Assembly: GCA_963830205.1 (NCBI GenBank)
Contig: CAWHLP010000031.1
Span: 62,001 to 126,000, forward strand
Direction: 5' to 3'
DNA length: 64,000 bases
DNA from: CAVSRC01 sp963830205
GTDB taxonomy: Bacteria; Pseudomonadota; Alphaproteobacteria; Rhizobiales; Kaistiaceae
Part shown: positions 8,887 through 17,423 of the stretch, piece after piece
Numbering within the stretch: the stretch's first letter is position 1
Layout: every line of letters begins with the position of its first letter
Translations under genes and position numbers: made by a program
Notes under the pieces: generated by a model
The model's database searches: none
Seen by the model: only the letters and a program-made list of their open reading frames with translations
What the model was told of the DNA's origin: nothing

Positions 8887-8917
8887 AATGGTGAATGGTT
8901 CAACACCATTGACCATT
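8887..8917. terminator. Putative bidirectional hairpin between convergent SDR genes
   Basis: A 13-base inverted repeat (AATGGTGAATGGT against ACCATTGACCATT, one mismatch) encloses a five-base loop in the 48-base space between two convergent stop codons. It is AT-rich compared with its surroundings and lacks a clean T-run, so it may act as a 3'-end-stabilising hairpin rather than a strict intrinsic terminator. Confidence 0.45.
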
Positions 8918-8926
8918 TGCCATTCG

Positions 8927-9700
8927 CTACCCCGGCCTGGCGATCATGAAGCCGCCATCGACGAACCAGGTCTGCCCGGTGACGTAGGAGGCGTCGTCGG
9001 AGGCGAGGAAGACGATCACCCCGGCGATCTCCTCCGGCCGCGCCACGCGTCCCATGGGGATCATGTCCTCGGCCCGGCTGAGCGCCGCCGGATCGATCTC
9101 GAAGGCGGCGTTCATCGGCGTCATCACCGCACCCGGCCCGACGGCGACAACCCTGATGCCGTCGCGGGCGTAGCGCAGCGCCAGCGTCGCCGTCATGCCG
9201 CCGAGCGCCGCCTGGGACATCTGATAGGCGATCGCCTCGGGGAAGGGCGTCGCCTGGTGGATCGACGAGGTGGAGATGATGACCCCCGGCTGGGCGACAT
9301 CGAGGAAGTGCTGGATGGCCGCCTGCGAGCACAGGAAGGCGCCGCGCATGTTGACCGCCATCACCCGGTCGAAATCGGCGATGTGGGTCTCGTGCGGCTC
9401 GCTGTCGAGCTTGATGCCGGCATTGTTGACCAGGACATCGAGGCCGCCGAGCAGCTCGACCACCCGGGCGAACAGCGCATCGACCTCGTCCTCGTCGGCC
9501 ACGTCGGCCGGCGCCAGCACGTAGACGCCCTCCGGATTGACCTCCGCCAGCTCCTCGACCAGCGCCTCCGCCGGCTCGCGCTCGCCGAGGAAATTGACCG
9601 CGACGTTGGCGCCCTCTTCGGCAAAGCGCAGCGCCGCCGCGCGCCCGATTCCTGTCGCCGCCCCGGTGATCAGAACCCGTTTGCCGTCCAGCCCGTGCAT
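8927..9700 (-). CDS. SDR-family oxidoreductase with Gln in place of the catalytic Lys
   Basis: The 257-residue protein has a TGAATGIG cofactor motif near residue 14, NNAG, a serine in STSSIHQ, and a C-terminal VTGQTWFVDGG, all typical of glucose-1-dehydrogenase-like SDRs. The active-site tyrosine is followed by MSQAAL, so the usual YxxxK reads YxxxQ. With lysine missing, normal SDR catalysis would be weakened or absent unless this is a subfamily trait or a base error (AAG to CAG on the coding strand). The start at 9700 is the first ATG before the Rossmann fold. It is divergent from the HIG1 gene. Confidence 0.82.
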   Translation of the reverse strand: MHGLDGKRVLITGAATGIGRAAALRFAEEGANVAVNFLGEREPAEALVEELAEVNPEGVYVLAPADVADEDEVDALFARVVELLGGLDVLVNNAGIKLDSEPHETHIADFDRVMAVNMRGAFLCSQAAIQHFLDVAQPGVIISTSSIHQATPFPEAIAYQMSQAALGGMTATLALRYARDGIRVVAVGPGAVMTPMNAAFEIDPAALSRAEDMIPMGRVARPEEIAGVIVFLASDDASYVTGQTWFVDGGFMIARPG

Positions 9701-9894
9701 GAGTCGCCTCAGCCCCAGTAGCCAGACGATGCGCCGGACCCGCCGGTGAGACAAGAGGAAGCGGGCACGCCGCCCGGCGCCGTCGGACCGCGGAGACGGC
9801 CGCGCCCGGCGACGGCGTGTCCCGGTAGCCGTGGCGGGGCGTTCGTGCCATATGATCCGGACACTCTGGCGCCTTGCCGACAACCGGACCCGCA

Positions 9895-10086
9895 ATGGCA
9901 ACGTTCCTTCCCTATCTCGCCCCGATCGCCATCGTCGTCGTCGCCCTGGTGCTGTTCGCCGGGCTCTTCAACATGGCCCGCGGCGGCTCGCCCAAGACTT
10001 CCCAGAACCTCATGCGCTGGCGGGTGATCCTGCAATTCGCCGCCCTGATCATCATGATGGGCGCCCTCTACTTCGCCTCGCGGTGA
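9895..10086 (+). CDS. HIG1-domain twin-helix small membrane protein
   Basis: The 63-residue protein has two hydrophobic helices (about residues 5-22 and 41-58) joined by a basic loop ending NLMRWRVILQ, the signature of the HIG1 hypoxia-induced family. In alphaproteobacteria this short gene usually opens the cobalamin adenosyltransferase - etfBA cluster. A role in assembling respiratory supercomplexes is proposed for eukaryotic homologues (established there, inferred here). The start at 9895 follows a short lead. Its stop overlaps or adjoins the next start, so translation is probably coupled. Confidence 0.85.
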   Translation: MATFLPYLAPIAIVVVALVLFAGLFNMARGGSPKTSQNLMRWRVILQFAALIIMMGALYFASR

Positions 10087-10091
10087 CGCCC

Positions 10092-10658
10092 GTGGTCCTC
10101 ATCAACCGCATCTACACGCGGACCGGCGACGACGGCACCTCGGCGCTGGCCACCGGCGAGCGGCGGCCGAAGTCCGACCTGCGCTTCGAGACGATCGGCA
10201 CCATCGACGAGCTCAACGCCCATGTCGGCCTGGCGCGCCTGGAAAAGGCCGGCCTGCCCGACGGCCTCGATGCCATGCTCGGCCGCATCCAGAACGACCT
10301 CTTCGATCTCGGCGCCGATCTCGCCACGCCGGAGAAGCCCGGCCGCGAGCGGCTGCGCGTGGTCGCCGCCCAGGTCGCCCGGCTGGAAGGCGAGATCGAC
10401 GGGCTCAATGCCGGCCTCGCGCCGCTGACCTCCTTCGTGCTCCCCGGCGGCACCGCGGCCGCCGCCGCACTGCACCTCTGCCGCACCGTGGCGCGGCGGG
10501 CCGAGCGCCTGGCGGTGGCGCTCAGCGCCCGCGAGCCGGTCAATGGCGAGGTGACGCGCTATTTGAACCGCCTGTCCGACTTCTTCTTCGTCGCCGCCCG
10601 CCTGGCCAATCACGGCGGCGCCGGCGACGTCCTGTGGGTCCCCGGCGAGAACCGTTGA
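10092..10658 (+). CDS. Cob(I)yrinic acid a,c-diamide adenosyltransferase, PduO type
   Basis: The 188-residue enzyme transfers the adenosyl group of ATP to cob(I)alamin in the last step of coenzyme B12 activation. The ATP-binding N-terminus IYTRTGDDGTS is clear. Downstream come IGTIDELNAHVGLAR, a central FVLPGGT and the closing YLNRLSDFFFVAARLAN. The family start (MVxLNxIYTRTGDDGT) fits the GTG at 10092. A GTG at 10083 overlapping the HIG1 stop is the alternative. It is cytosolic. The position before the ETF genes fits the need for adenosylcobalamin by methylmalonyl-CoA mutase in acyl-CoA breakdown (inference). Confidence 0.9.
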   Translation: MVLINRIYTRTGDDGTSALATGERRPKSDLRFETIGTIDELNAHVGLARLEKAGLPDGLDAMLGRIQNDLFDLGADLATPEKPGRERLRVVAAQVARLEGEIDGLNAGLAPLTSFVLPGGTAAAAALHLCRTVARRAERLAVALSAREPVNGEVTRYLNRLSDFFFVAARLANHGGAGDVLWVPGENR

Positions 10659-10662
10659 CGCC

Positions 10663-11415
10663 ATGGCCTTCATTCCGATCTACGACACCAATCCGCTCAG
10701 GAACATCAGGCGGCCGTGGGTGGCTTGGGGCCTGATCGTCACCAACATCGTGGTCTACTTCCTGGTGGAATCGGGCACGGCGGGCTCGGCCAGCGATGCC
10801 TCGGTGATCACCTTCGGGCTGTTCCCCGCCGTGTTCAGCGGCGTCGACGTCTCGCGCTCGTCGCTGCCCGACGCGGCGACGCTGATCACCTATGCGTTCC
10901 TGCACGCCGATTTCTGGCATCTCGCCGGCAACATGATCTTCCTGTGGGTGCTGGCCGACAATGTCGAGGATGCCCTCGGCCACGTCCGCTTCCTGATCTT
11001 CTACCTGCTGTGCGCCGCCGGCGCCGGCTACGCCTTCGTGCTCTCCAGTCCCGACATGGGCGGGCCGGTCATCGGCGCCTCCGGCGCCATCGCCGGCACC
11101 ATCAGCGCCTATCTGATCCTGCATCCCAAGGCCAAGATGTGGGTGCTCGCCTTCGGCCGCATTCCGCTCAGGCTCTCCGCCGTCTACGTGCTCTCCTTCT
11201 GGATCGTCTTCCAGGTCTTCGCCGTCTTCTTCGGCGGCGGCGACAGCAACACCGCCTGGTGGGCCCATCTCGGCGGCCTCATCTGCGGCGCATTGCTGGT
11301 ACTGGTCATGCGCCGCCGCAACACGCCGCTCTTCGACCAACAGTCGGTTGACGATTCTGCCGCGCGGCCCATAGGGTCGCCGCCCACCGAAGAACCGAAA
11401 GGCCCCTGGCGATGA
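10663..11415 (+). CDS. Rhomboid-family intramembrane serine protease
   Basis: The 250-residue polytopic membrane protein carries the rhomboid active site: a serine in GASGAIAG near residue 148 and a histidine in WAHLGG near residue 206. The conserved HxxxN box reads HLAGNMIFL near residue 86. The C-terminal tail after the last helix is short and polar. Rhomboids cut transmembrane segments of other membrane proteins, and the substrate is unknown. It lies four bases after the adenosyltransferase, and its stop overlaps the etfB start (ATGA), so it is part of the ETF operon. Confidence 0.88.
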   Translation: MAFIPIYDTNPLRNIRRPWVAWGLIVTNIVVYFLVESGTAGSASDASVITFGLFPAVFSGVDVSRSSLPDAATLITYAFLHADFWHLAGNMIFLWVLADNVEDALGHVRFLIFYLLCAAGAGYAFVLSSPDMGGPVIGASGAIAGTISAYLILHPKAKMWVLAFGRIPLRLSAVYVLSFWIVFQVFAVFFGGGDSNTAWWAHLGGLICGALLVLVMRRRNTPLFDQQSVDDSAARPIGSPPTEEPKGPWR

Positions 11416-12161
11416 AGATCCTGGTTGCCGTCAAACGGGTCGTCGATGCCAACGTCAACGTGCGCGTCAAGGCGGACGGCAGCGGCGTTGAGCTGAACGG
11501 CGTCAAGATGGCCATGAACCCCTTCGACGAGGTGGCGCTTGAAGAGGCGCTGAGGCTGAAGGAGGCCGGCGCGGCGCAAGAGGTGGTGGTGGTCTCCGTC
11601 GGCCCGGCGGCCGCCGCCGAGACCATCCGCTCGGGGCTCGCCATGGGCGCCGACCGCGGCATCCTGGTCAAGGTGGACGAGCGGGTGGAACCGCTCGGCG
11701 TCGCCAAGGCGCTGAAGGCGGTCGCCACCCAGGAGGCACCCGGCCTGGTGATCATGGGCAAGCAGGCCATCGACGACGACGCCAACCAGACCGGCCAGAT
11801 GCTGGCGGCGCTCGCCGGCTGGCCGCAGGCGACATTCGTCTCCAAGGTGGCGCTCGACGGCGACCGCGCCATCGCCACCCGCGAGGTCGACGGCGGGCTG
11901 GAGACGCTCTCCCTGCCGCTGCCGGCGGTGATCACCGTCGACCTCCGCCTGAACGAGCCGCGCTACGCCTCGCTCCCCAACATCATGAGGGCCAAGAAGA
12001 AGCCGATCGCCGAGGTGAGCGCGGCCGATCTCGGCGTCGACCTCAAGCCGCGCCTGACCGTGCTTGGCGTCGCGCCGCCGCCGCCCCGGCGCAGCGGCGT
12101 CAAGGTCGCCGACGTTGCCGAACTGGTCGACAAGCTGAAGAACGAGGCAAGCGTCCTATGA
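11412..12161 (+). CDS. etfB: Electron transfer flavoprotein, beta subunit
   Basis: The 249-residue ETF small subunit (also called FixA-like) binds AMP and, with EtfA, accepts electrons from acyl-CoA and other dehydrogenases and passes them to ETF-quinone oxidoreductase. It begins MKILVAVKRVVDANVNVRVK, with the conserved MNPFDEVALEEALRLKE near residue 37 and the AMP-binding GKQAIDDDANQTGQMLAALA near residue 117. The start and stop overlap both neighbours by four bases, consistent with coupled translation and 1:1 production with EtfA. Confidence 0.95.
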   Translation: MKILVAVKRVVDANVNVRVKADGSGVELNGVKMAMNPFDEVALEEALRLKEAGAAQEVVVVSVGPAAAAETIRSGLAMGADRGILVKVDERVEPLGVAKALKAVATQEAPGLVIMGKQAIDDDANQTGQMLAALAGWPQATFVSKVALDGDRAIATREVDGGLETLSLPLPAVITVDLRLNEPRYASLPNIMRAKKKPIAEVSAADLGVDLKPRLTVLGVAPPPPRRSGVKVADVAELVDKLKNEASVL

Positions 12162-13093
12162 CCACCCTGCTGATCGCCGACCACGACAACGCGACCCTGG
12201 GCGAGGCAACGGCCCGGGCGCTTTCCGCCGCCGGCGCGCTTGGCGGCGAGATCCATGTGCTGGTCGCAGGCTCCGGCTGCGCCGCCGTCGCCGCCGCTGC
12301 GGCCACCCTTGCCGGCGTCGCCAAGGTCCGCCTCGCCGAGGCCGAGGCCCTCGCCCACCAGCTTGCCGAGCCGCTCGCCGCGCTCATCCTCTCGCTTGCC
12401 CCCGACTATGACGCGGTGGTTGCCCCGGCGACGGCGGCGGGCAAGAACGTCATGCCCCGCGTCGCCGCCCTCCTCGACGTGATGCAGATCTCGGACATCA
12501 CCAGGGTCGTCGCGCCCGACACCTTCGAGCGGCCGATCTATGCCGGCAGCGCCATCGAGACGGTGAAGACCGCCGACGCCAAGCGGGTGATCACCGTGCG
12601 CGCCTCGGCCTTCCCGGCGGCAGCCGCCGGCAGCGCTCCGGCGCCGGTCGAGAGCCTCGCCGTGCCCGCCGACCTGCCCTCGCCGGCGCGCTTCGTCGGC
12701 GCCGAGCTGACCCGCTCCGGCCGCCCCGACCTCACCGCCGCCCGCGTCATCGTCGCCGGCGGCCGCGCCTTCCAGTCGGCCGAGAAGTTCCACGCCATGC
12801 TTGAGCCGCTCGCCGACAAGCTCAACGCGGCCATCGGCGCCTCGCGCGCCGCGGTCGACGCCGGCTTCGCCTCCAACGACCTCCAGGTCGGCCAGACCGG
12901 CAAGGTGGTGGCACCCGACCTCTACATCGCCTGCGGCATCTCCGGCGCCATCCAGCACCTGGCCGGCATGAAGGACGCGCGCGTGATCGTCGCCATCAAC
13001 AAGGACCCGGAAGCACCGATCTTTGCCGTCGCCGACTATGGCCTGGTCGGCGACGTGTTCCAGATACTCCCCGAACTGGAGAAGGCCCTGTGA
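12158..13093 (+). CDS. etfA: Electron transfer flavoprotein, alpha subunit
   Basis: The 311-residue ETF large subunit holds the FAD. The C-terminal FAD domain shows GGRAFQSAEKF, GASRAAVDAGF, VGQTGKVVAPDLY and SGAIQHLAGMKD in the normal order, about residues 200-275. The N-terminal half carries TTLLIADHDN. It starts inside the etfB stop (ATGA). Together the pair forms the soluble electron carrier linking fatty-acid and amino-acid oxidation to the respiratory quinones. Confidence 0.95.
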   Translation: MTTLLIADHDNATLGEATARALSAAGALGGEIHVLVAGSGCAAVAAAAATLAGVAKVRLAEAEALAHQLAEPLAALILSLAPDYDAVVAPATAAGKNVMPRVAALLDVMQISDITRVVAPDTFERPIYAGSAIETVKTADAKRVITVRASAFPAAAAGSAPAPVESLAVPADLPSPARFVGAELTRSGRPDLTAARVIVAGGRAFQSAEKFHAMLEPLADKLNAAIGASRAAVDAGFASNDLQVGQTGKVVAPDLYIACGISGAIQHLAGMKDARVIVAINKDPEAPIFAVADYGLVGDVFQILPELEKAL

Positions 13094-13133
13094 TAGGATC
13101 GCCGGCGGCGGCTGGGCCGGAGGTGCTTCGACC

Positions 13134-14015
13134 ATGACGATTGCGCTCAAGAAGATCGGCATCATCGGCGCCGGGCAGATGGGCAGCGGCATTGCCCATG
13201 TCTGTGCGCTCAGCGGCTACAAGGTGGCGCTCAACGACGTCTCGGCCGACCGCATCAAGTCCGGCCTTGCCACCATCAACGGCAACATGGCCCGCCAGGT
13301 GAGCGGCGCCAAGATCAGCGAGGGCGACCGCCAGGCGGCCCTCAAGCGCATCGCCGCGGCCGAGAATTTCGCCGACCTCGCCGACTGCGACCTGGTGATC
13401 GAGGCGGCGACCGAGAACGAGGCCGTCAAGACCGACATCTTCAGCCGCCTGAAGGGCGAGCTGAAACCCGGTGCGCTGCTCGCCACCAACACCTCGTCGA
13501 TCTCGATCACGCGGCTGGCCGCCGCCACCGACCGGCCGGAGCAGTTCATCGGCGTCCACTTCATGAACCCGGTTCCGGTGATGGAGCTGGTCGAGCTGAT
13601 CCGCGGCATCGCCACCGCCGACGCGACCTTCGAGGCCACCACCGCCTTCGTCAAGCAGCTCGGCAAGACCTCCGTCCTGTCGGAGGATTTCCCCGCTTTC
13701 ATCGTCAACCGCATCCTGCTGCCGATGATCAACGAGGCGATCTACACCCTGCACGAGGGCGTCGGCACGGTCGAGGCGATCGACACCGCCATGCGGCTCG
13801 GCGCCCATCACCCCATGGGGCCGCTGCAGCTCGCCGACTTCATCGGCCTCGACACCTGCCTGTCGATCATGCAGGTGCTGCACGAGGGCCTGGCGGACTC
13901 GAAGTACCGCCCCTGCCCGCTGCTGGTGAAATACGTCGAGGCCGGCTGGCTCGGCCGCAAGACGCGGCGCGGCTTCTACGACTATCGCGGCGAGACGCCG
14001 GTGCCGACGCGCTGA
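13134..14015 (+). CDS. 3-hydroxybutyryl-CoA dehydrogenase
   Basis: This 293-residue NAD(P)-dependent 3-hydroxyacyl-CoA dehydrogenase interconverts 3-hydroxybutyryl-CoA and acetoacetyl-CoA in the cytosol. The Rossmann motif GIIGAGQMGSGIA lies at residue 9, the catalytic histidine region reads GVHFMNPVPVMELVE near residue 140, and the C-terminal domain includes GPLQLADFIGLD and TRRGFYDY. The length is that of the single-function HbdA/PaaH2 type. The start at 13134 is preceded by GGAGGT. It follows etfA by 40 bases, so it is probably the last gene of the ETF operon. The usual symbol is hbd or hbdA. Confidence 0.92.
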   Translation: MTIALKKIGIIGAGQMGSGIAHVCALSGYKVALNDVSADRIKSGLATINGNMARQVSGAKISEGDRQAALKRIAAAENFADLADCDLVIEAATENEAVKTDIFSRLKGELKPGALLATNTSSISITRLAAATDRPEQFIGVHFMNPVPVMELVELIRGIATADATFEATTAFVKQLGKTSVLSEDFPAFIVNRILLPMINEAIYTLHEGVGTVEAIDTAMRLGAHHPMGPLQLADFIGLDTCLSIMQVLHEGLADSKYRPCPLLVKYVEAGWLGRKTRRGFYDYRGETPVPTR

Positions 14016-14030
14016 CGCCGCCGGCGGTGG

Positions 14031-14045
14031 TTAACCAGGGGTAAA
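14031..14045. promoter_or_regulatory. Possible CtrA site before the first diguanylate cyclase
   Basis: TTAA-N7-TAAA lies 123 bases before the start codon at 14168. It is one base away from the alphaproteobacterial CtrA box TTAA-N7-TTAA. Similar near-matches stand at comparable distances before the other two c-di-GMP genes of the window. This is suggestive only, because single near-matches arise by chance. Confidence 0.3.
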
Positions 14046-14167
14046 TGCCACCCCCGGCAATTTCGACAAGGCGCTTCAGGGCTTCGTAAAGGTCGCAGAT
14101 CACACTGGCGGGCCGCTGGTGCGCGGGACGAGCGCGCATCGGAGACCCGAACGGAAGCTGCGCCGCC

Positions 14168-15354
14168 ATGCATTTCGACACGCCAACGCTGATGATGGCC
14201 GGCAGCATCACGACCGCCCTCGCCGGCATCGTGCTTCTCGGCGTGTGGACCCAGATGCGCGATGCGACCGCGCTTCTGTGGTGGTTCGCCGCCAACATCC
14301 TGGGCGCGGCCGGCATTGCCCTGCTGACGATCGGCCTCACCAACCACATCGTCCCCCTGATCGTCTCCGGCTCGCTGACCAGCGACGCCGCACTGCCCCT
14401 GATCTGGATCGGCATGCGCACGTTCGACCGGCGCCCGACGCCGGTGCTCATGGCGCTCTCCGTCGCGCTCGGGTGGATGGCGGCCAATGTTGTCGTCGGA
14501 ACGCTGCTCGACGGCATAGCCTTCAGCTTCGCCGGCTGGACGATCTGGCTATCGGTTTCGGGCTTCGAGCTGTGGCGCGGCCGCAGCGAGCGCCTGCCGG
14601 CGCGGCTGCCGTTGATCGGCCTCCTGCTGATCCACGCCTTCGTCTATGCCGGCGGCGTGTATGACGTCGCTGTCCGGCAGGCTCTCGCTTCCCACCGTCG
14701 CTCCCACTCAACAGCTGGTTCGGCGCCATCTTCTTCGAAGGCATCTTCTTTGCCATGGCCTCGGCCATCGCCATGGTGATGCTGTGCAAGGAGCGCGAGA
14801 CCCAGGAATACATGCGCGCCGCGCGCAGCGACTCGCTGACCGGCATCGCCAATCACGGCGCCCTCCTGGAGAGCGCGCAGCGCATCTTCGAACGCTGCCG
14901 CAAGGACGCCATGCCGTTCTCGCTCATCATGTTCGACCTCGATCACTTCAAGGCGGTCAACGACCGCCATGGCCACCGCGTCGGCGACAATGTCCTGCGC
15001 AGCTTCGTCGACACCGTGCGCGGCCTGCTGCGCCCCACCGATCTCTTTGGCCGCTACGGCGGCGAGGAGTTCGTCGTCGTCCTCCCCGGCACCACGATCG
15101 CGACGGCCTTCGTCATCGCCGAGCGCGTTCGCCACGCCTTCGCCGAATCGTCCCGTTTCGTGAACGGTCAGCCGCTCAACGCGACGGTCAGCGCCGGCGT
15201 CGCCGAGGCGGTCTCCGGCATGGCCTTCGAGGACGTCATCGACGCCGCCGACCAGGCCACGTACCGCGCCAAGGCGAACGGCCGGAACCGGGTGGAACGG
15301 ACCGATCGGCCGCGCCCGGCGGACGCAGCCGACACCGTCATCCGCATCGCCTGA
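14168..15354 (+). pseudogene. Membrane diguanylate cyclase 1, frame disrupted in the linker
   Basis: The first frame (14168 to about 14690) gives five or six hydrophobic helices starting MHFDTPTLMMAGSIT. The second frame, readable from about 14695, continues LPLNSWFGAIFFEGIFFAMA and then a full GGDEF domain: DSLTGIANH, FDLDHFKAVND and the active site RYGGEEF. An RPTD inhibitory site sits five residues before it. The shift falls between the last helices, around 14680-14700, with a net missing base or two extra. The downstream paralogue at 15523 shows the same design without interruption, so an intact gene of about 395 codons with a sequence error is the likely truth. It would make c-di-GMP from two GTP and have feedback control. 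Confidence 0.8.
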
Positions 15355-15377
15355 CGGCGACCGCGGAGACGGGGGCG

Positions 15378-15392
15378 TTAACAAGCCGTTTT
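15378..15392. promoter_or_regulatory. Possible CtrA site before the second diguanylate cyclase
   Basis: TTAA-N7-TTTT sits 131 bases before the start codon at 15523, close to the CtrA consensus TTAA-N7-TTAA with two differences. Its value comes only from the parallel positions before the other c-di-GMP genes. Confidence 0.25.
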
Positions 15393-15522
15393 CATCGACA
15401 CAGCAATTGCGATCGGCCGAACTAACCTGACGTCAGCGCCGGGCGGGTATCGTCACTGAACAACGGGGGAGTGCGGGGCGCCAGCTTGCCGCCGTCCCAT
15501 CCGCTTCACTGGGGGCTCTGCA

Positions 15523-16722
15523 ATGAATGTGGATCTGCCGACATTGATGGTCGCCGGGAGCTTCGTCTCGGCCATCAGTGGCCTTTTCCTGATCTTCGCG
15601 GCGATGCAGACCAAGGATCCCGAGGGGATGCTGTGGTGGGCCAGCGCCAACCTGACGCTGGCTGCGGCAATCCCGCTGGTGGCAACGCCCAGCCTCTCCA
15701 TGCTGTCGATCCTGATGGCGGTCACCCTGCTCAACATCTCTCCGGCACTGGTGTGGGCCTCGGCGCGGGCCTGCAACGGCCGTTCGGTGGATATCGGCGT
15801 GGTCGGCAGCGGCGTCGGCGTCTGGCTTGCAGCCTTCATGATTCCCGCCGTGCGCGAATCGGTGGACCTCTACGTCACCATCAACCTGACCATCGTCGCG
15901 ACGTTCCTTTTCGCCGCGGCAATCGAATTCTGGCGCGGCCGCAACGATCGCGTGACCGCCCGCGCGCCGCTGATCGTCCTGCTCGTCCTGCACGGCATGT
16001 TTGCCACCGGCGGCGCCATCGGCGCGGCCCTCGGCGAACTGACCCCGGTCGGCGGCACGGCGCTGGTCAGCTGGCTCGGCTTCGTCCACTTCGAGACGCT
16101 CGCCTTCGTCATCGGCACCTCGATCTTCTCCGTGGCGATGGCGCGCGAGAAGCAGGAGCTTCTGCACAAGACCGAAGCCAATACCGACGCCCTCACCGGC
16201 CTTGCCACTCGGCGCGCCTTCTACGAGGACGCCACCCGCGTCCTCGCCTCCCGCCGCGAGACCGGCATGTCGGTCAGCGTCATCCTCTTCGACCTCGATT
16301 CCTTCAAGGCGATCAACGACACCTACGGCCACGGCCCGGGTGACGAGGTGCTGCGCATGTTCGGCCAGACCTCGCGCAGGATGCTGCGCGCCAGCGACCT
16401 CATCGGCCGCATCGGCGGCGAGGAGTTCGCGGTCATGCTGCCCGGCGCCGGCCTGGAGGCCGCCTATCTGGTCGCCGAGCGCACCCGCGTCGGCTTCACG
16501 TCCGCCTGTGTCGGCATCGGCGACTTCTCGGCGACGCTCTCTGCCGGCGTCGCCCGCGCCGACGCCGATTCGACGGTCGATTCCCTGCTCAAGGCCGCCG
16601 ACGAGGCGCTCTACCGCGCCAAGTCCAACGGCCGCAACCGCGTCGAGGTCGACGGCCGCGGGTCGCACATCGAAATGGTCAAGCCGACCCCGGCGGCTCT
16701 GGTCAAGCAGCAGGTCGCCTGA
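15523..16722 (+). CDS. Membrane diguanylate cyclase 2 (GGDEF)
   Basis: The 399-residue protein has a six-helix membrane module (about residues 1-205) like that of the preceding gene, then a GGDEF domain with DALTGLATRRAF, FDLDSFKAINDTYGHGPGD and the active site GRIGGEEF. An RASD inhibitory site is spaced normally before it. It is predicted to be an active, product-inhibited diguanylate cyclase at the inner membrane, where the helices may sense an unknown signal. Similarity of order and motifs (both begin with an aspartate-proline-threonine-leucine-like lead and MxAGS) indicates tandem duplication. The start at 15523 follows GGGGGCT. It is convergent with tlpA. Confidence 0.9.
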   Translation: MNVDLPTLMVAGSFVSAISGLFLIFAAMQTKDPEGMLWWASANLTLAAAIPLVATPSLSMLSILMAVTLLNISPALVWASARACNGRSVDIGVVGSGVGVWLAAFMIPAVRESVDLYVTINLTIVATFLFAAAIEFWRGRNDRVTARAPLIVLLVLHGMFATGGAIGAALGELTPVGGTALVSWLGFVHFETLAFVIGTSIFSVAMAREKQELLHKTEANTDALTGLATRRAFYEDATRVLASRRETGMSVSVILFDLDSFKAINDTYGHGPGDEVLRMFGQTSRRMLRASDLIGRIGGEEFAVMLPGAGLEAAYLVAERTRVGFTSACVGIGDFSATLSAGVARADADSTVDSLLKAADEALYRAKSNGRNRVEVDGRGSHIEMVKPTPAALVKQQVA

Positions 16723-16730
16723 ACCTTGGC

Positions 16731-17396
16731 CTAGCCGGACGCCATCGCCGCCGTGATGAGCGCCTTGGCGTCCTCTGAATCCCATTCGGCCGGGCCTTCG
16801 ATGCCGCCGATGCGGCAACCCTTGCCGTCCACCAGGATGGTCGTCGGCAGGCCGAGCGCCAGCCCGCGCTTCTTCAGCGCGCTGAAGATGGCGTAGGAGG
16901 GATCGGCGTAGAAGGCGAGCTTCGACACGCCGATCTCCTTGAGGAAGGCGTGGGCGCGTTCCGGATTGTTCTGGTCGACATTGACCGCGACCACCGAGAA
17001 GCGGTCGCTGCCGAGCGCCCCTTCCAGCCGGTCGAGGGCCGGCATCTCCGCCCGGCAGGGCACGCACCAGGTCGCCCACAGGTTGACCAGCACCGTCTTG
17101 CCGGCGAACGCCTTGAGGCTGGTATCGCTGCCGTCGGGCGCCTGGAAGGCAAGCGCGCTCACCAGATCCGGCTGGTCGGCCGGGCGGAAGGCGGCGACCT
17201 GGCCCTTGGCCAGCGGTGCCAGCCGGGCCGCCGTGGCCACCGCGCCGGCGCAATCGGCGCTGGCTTCGGCGCTTGCGCCGTTGCCATTGCCGGACTCCCT
17301 GACATATACCGCGACCGCGCCGGCCAGGATGCCGGCGACGGCGGCCATCCCCAGCCATAGAGCAATGCGCCGCCTTGCCGTCCGTCCGTCCGTCAT
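16731..17396 (-). CDS. tlpA: TlpA-type membrane-anchored thiol:disulfide oxidoreductase
   Basis: The 221-residue periplasmic thioredoxin-like protein is anchored by one N-terminal helix (about residues 10-30, preceded by RRR). The redox centre is WATWCVPCRAEMP near residue 118. The fold continues with the cis-proline strand GLPTTILVDGKG. TlpA reduces disulfides for cytochrome oxidase copper-site maturation and cytochrome c biogenesis (established in Bradyrhizobium). The start at 17396 puts the basic residues directly before the anchor. It is divergent from argH with 27 bases between, a conserved arrangement in Hyphomicrobiales. Confidence 0.85.
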   Translation of the reverse strand: MTDGRTARRRIALWLGMAAVAGILAGAVAVYVRESGNGNGASAEASADCAGAVATAARLAPLAKGQVAAFRPADQPDLVSALAFQAPDGSDTSLKAFAGKTVLVNLWATWCVPCRAEMPALDRLEGALGSDRFSVVAVNVDQNNPERAHAFLKEIGVSKLAFYADPSYAIFSALKKRGLALGLPTTILVDGKGCRIGGIEGPAEWDSEDAKALITAAMASG

Positions 17397-17423
17397 TGGC
17401 CCGAGGTTTCCCGGAGTTCGATC

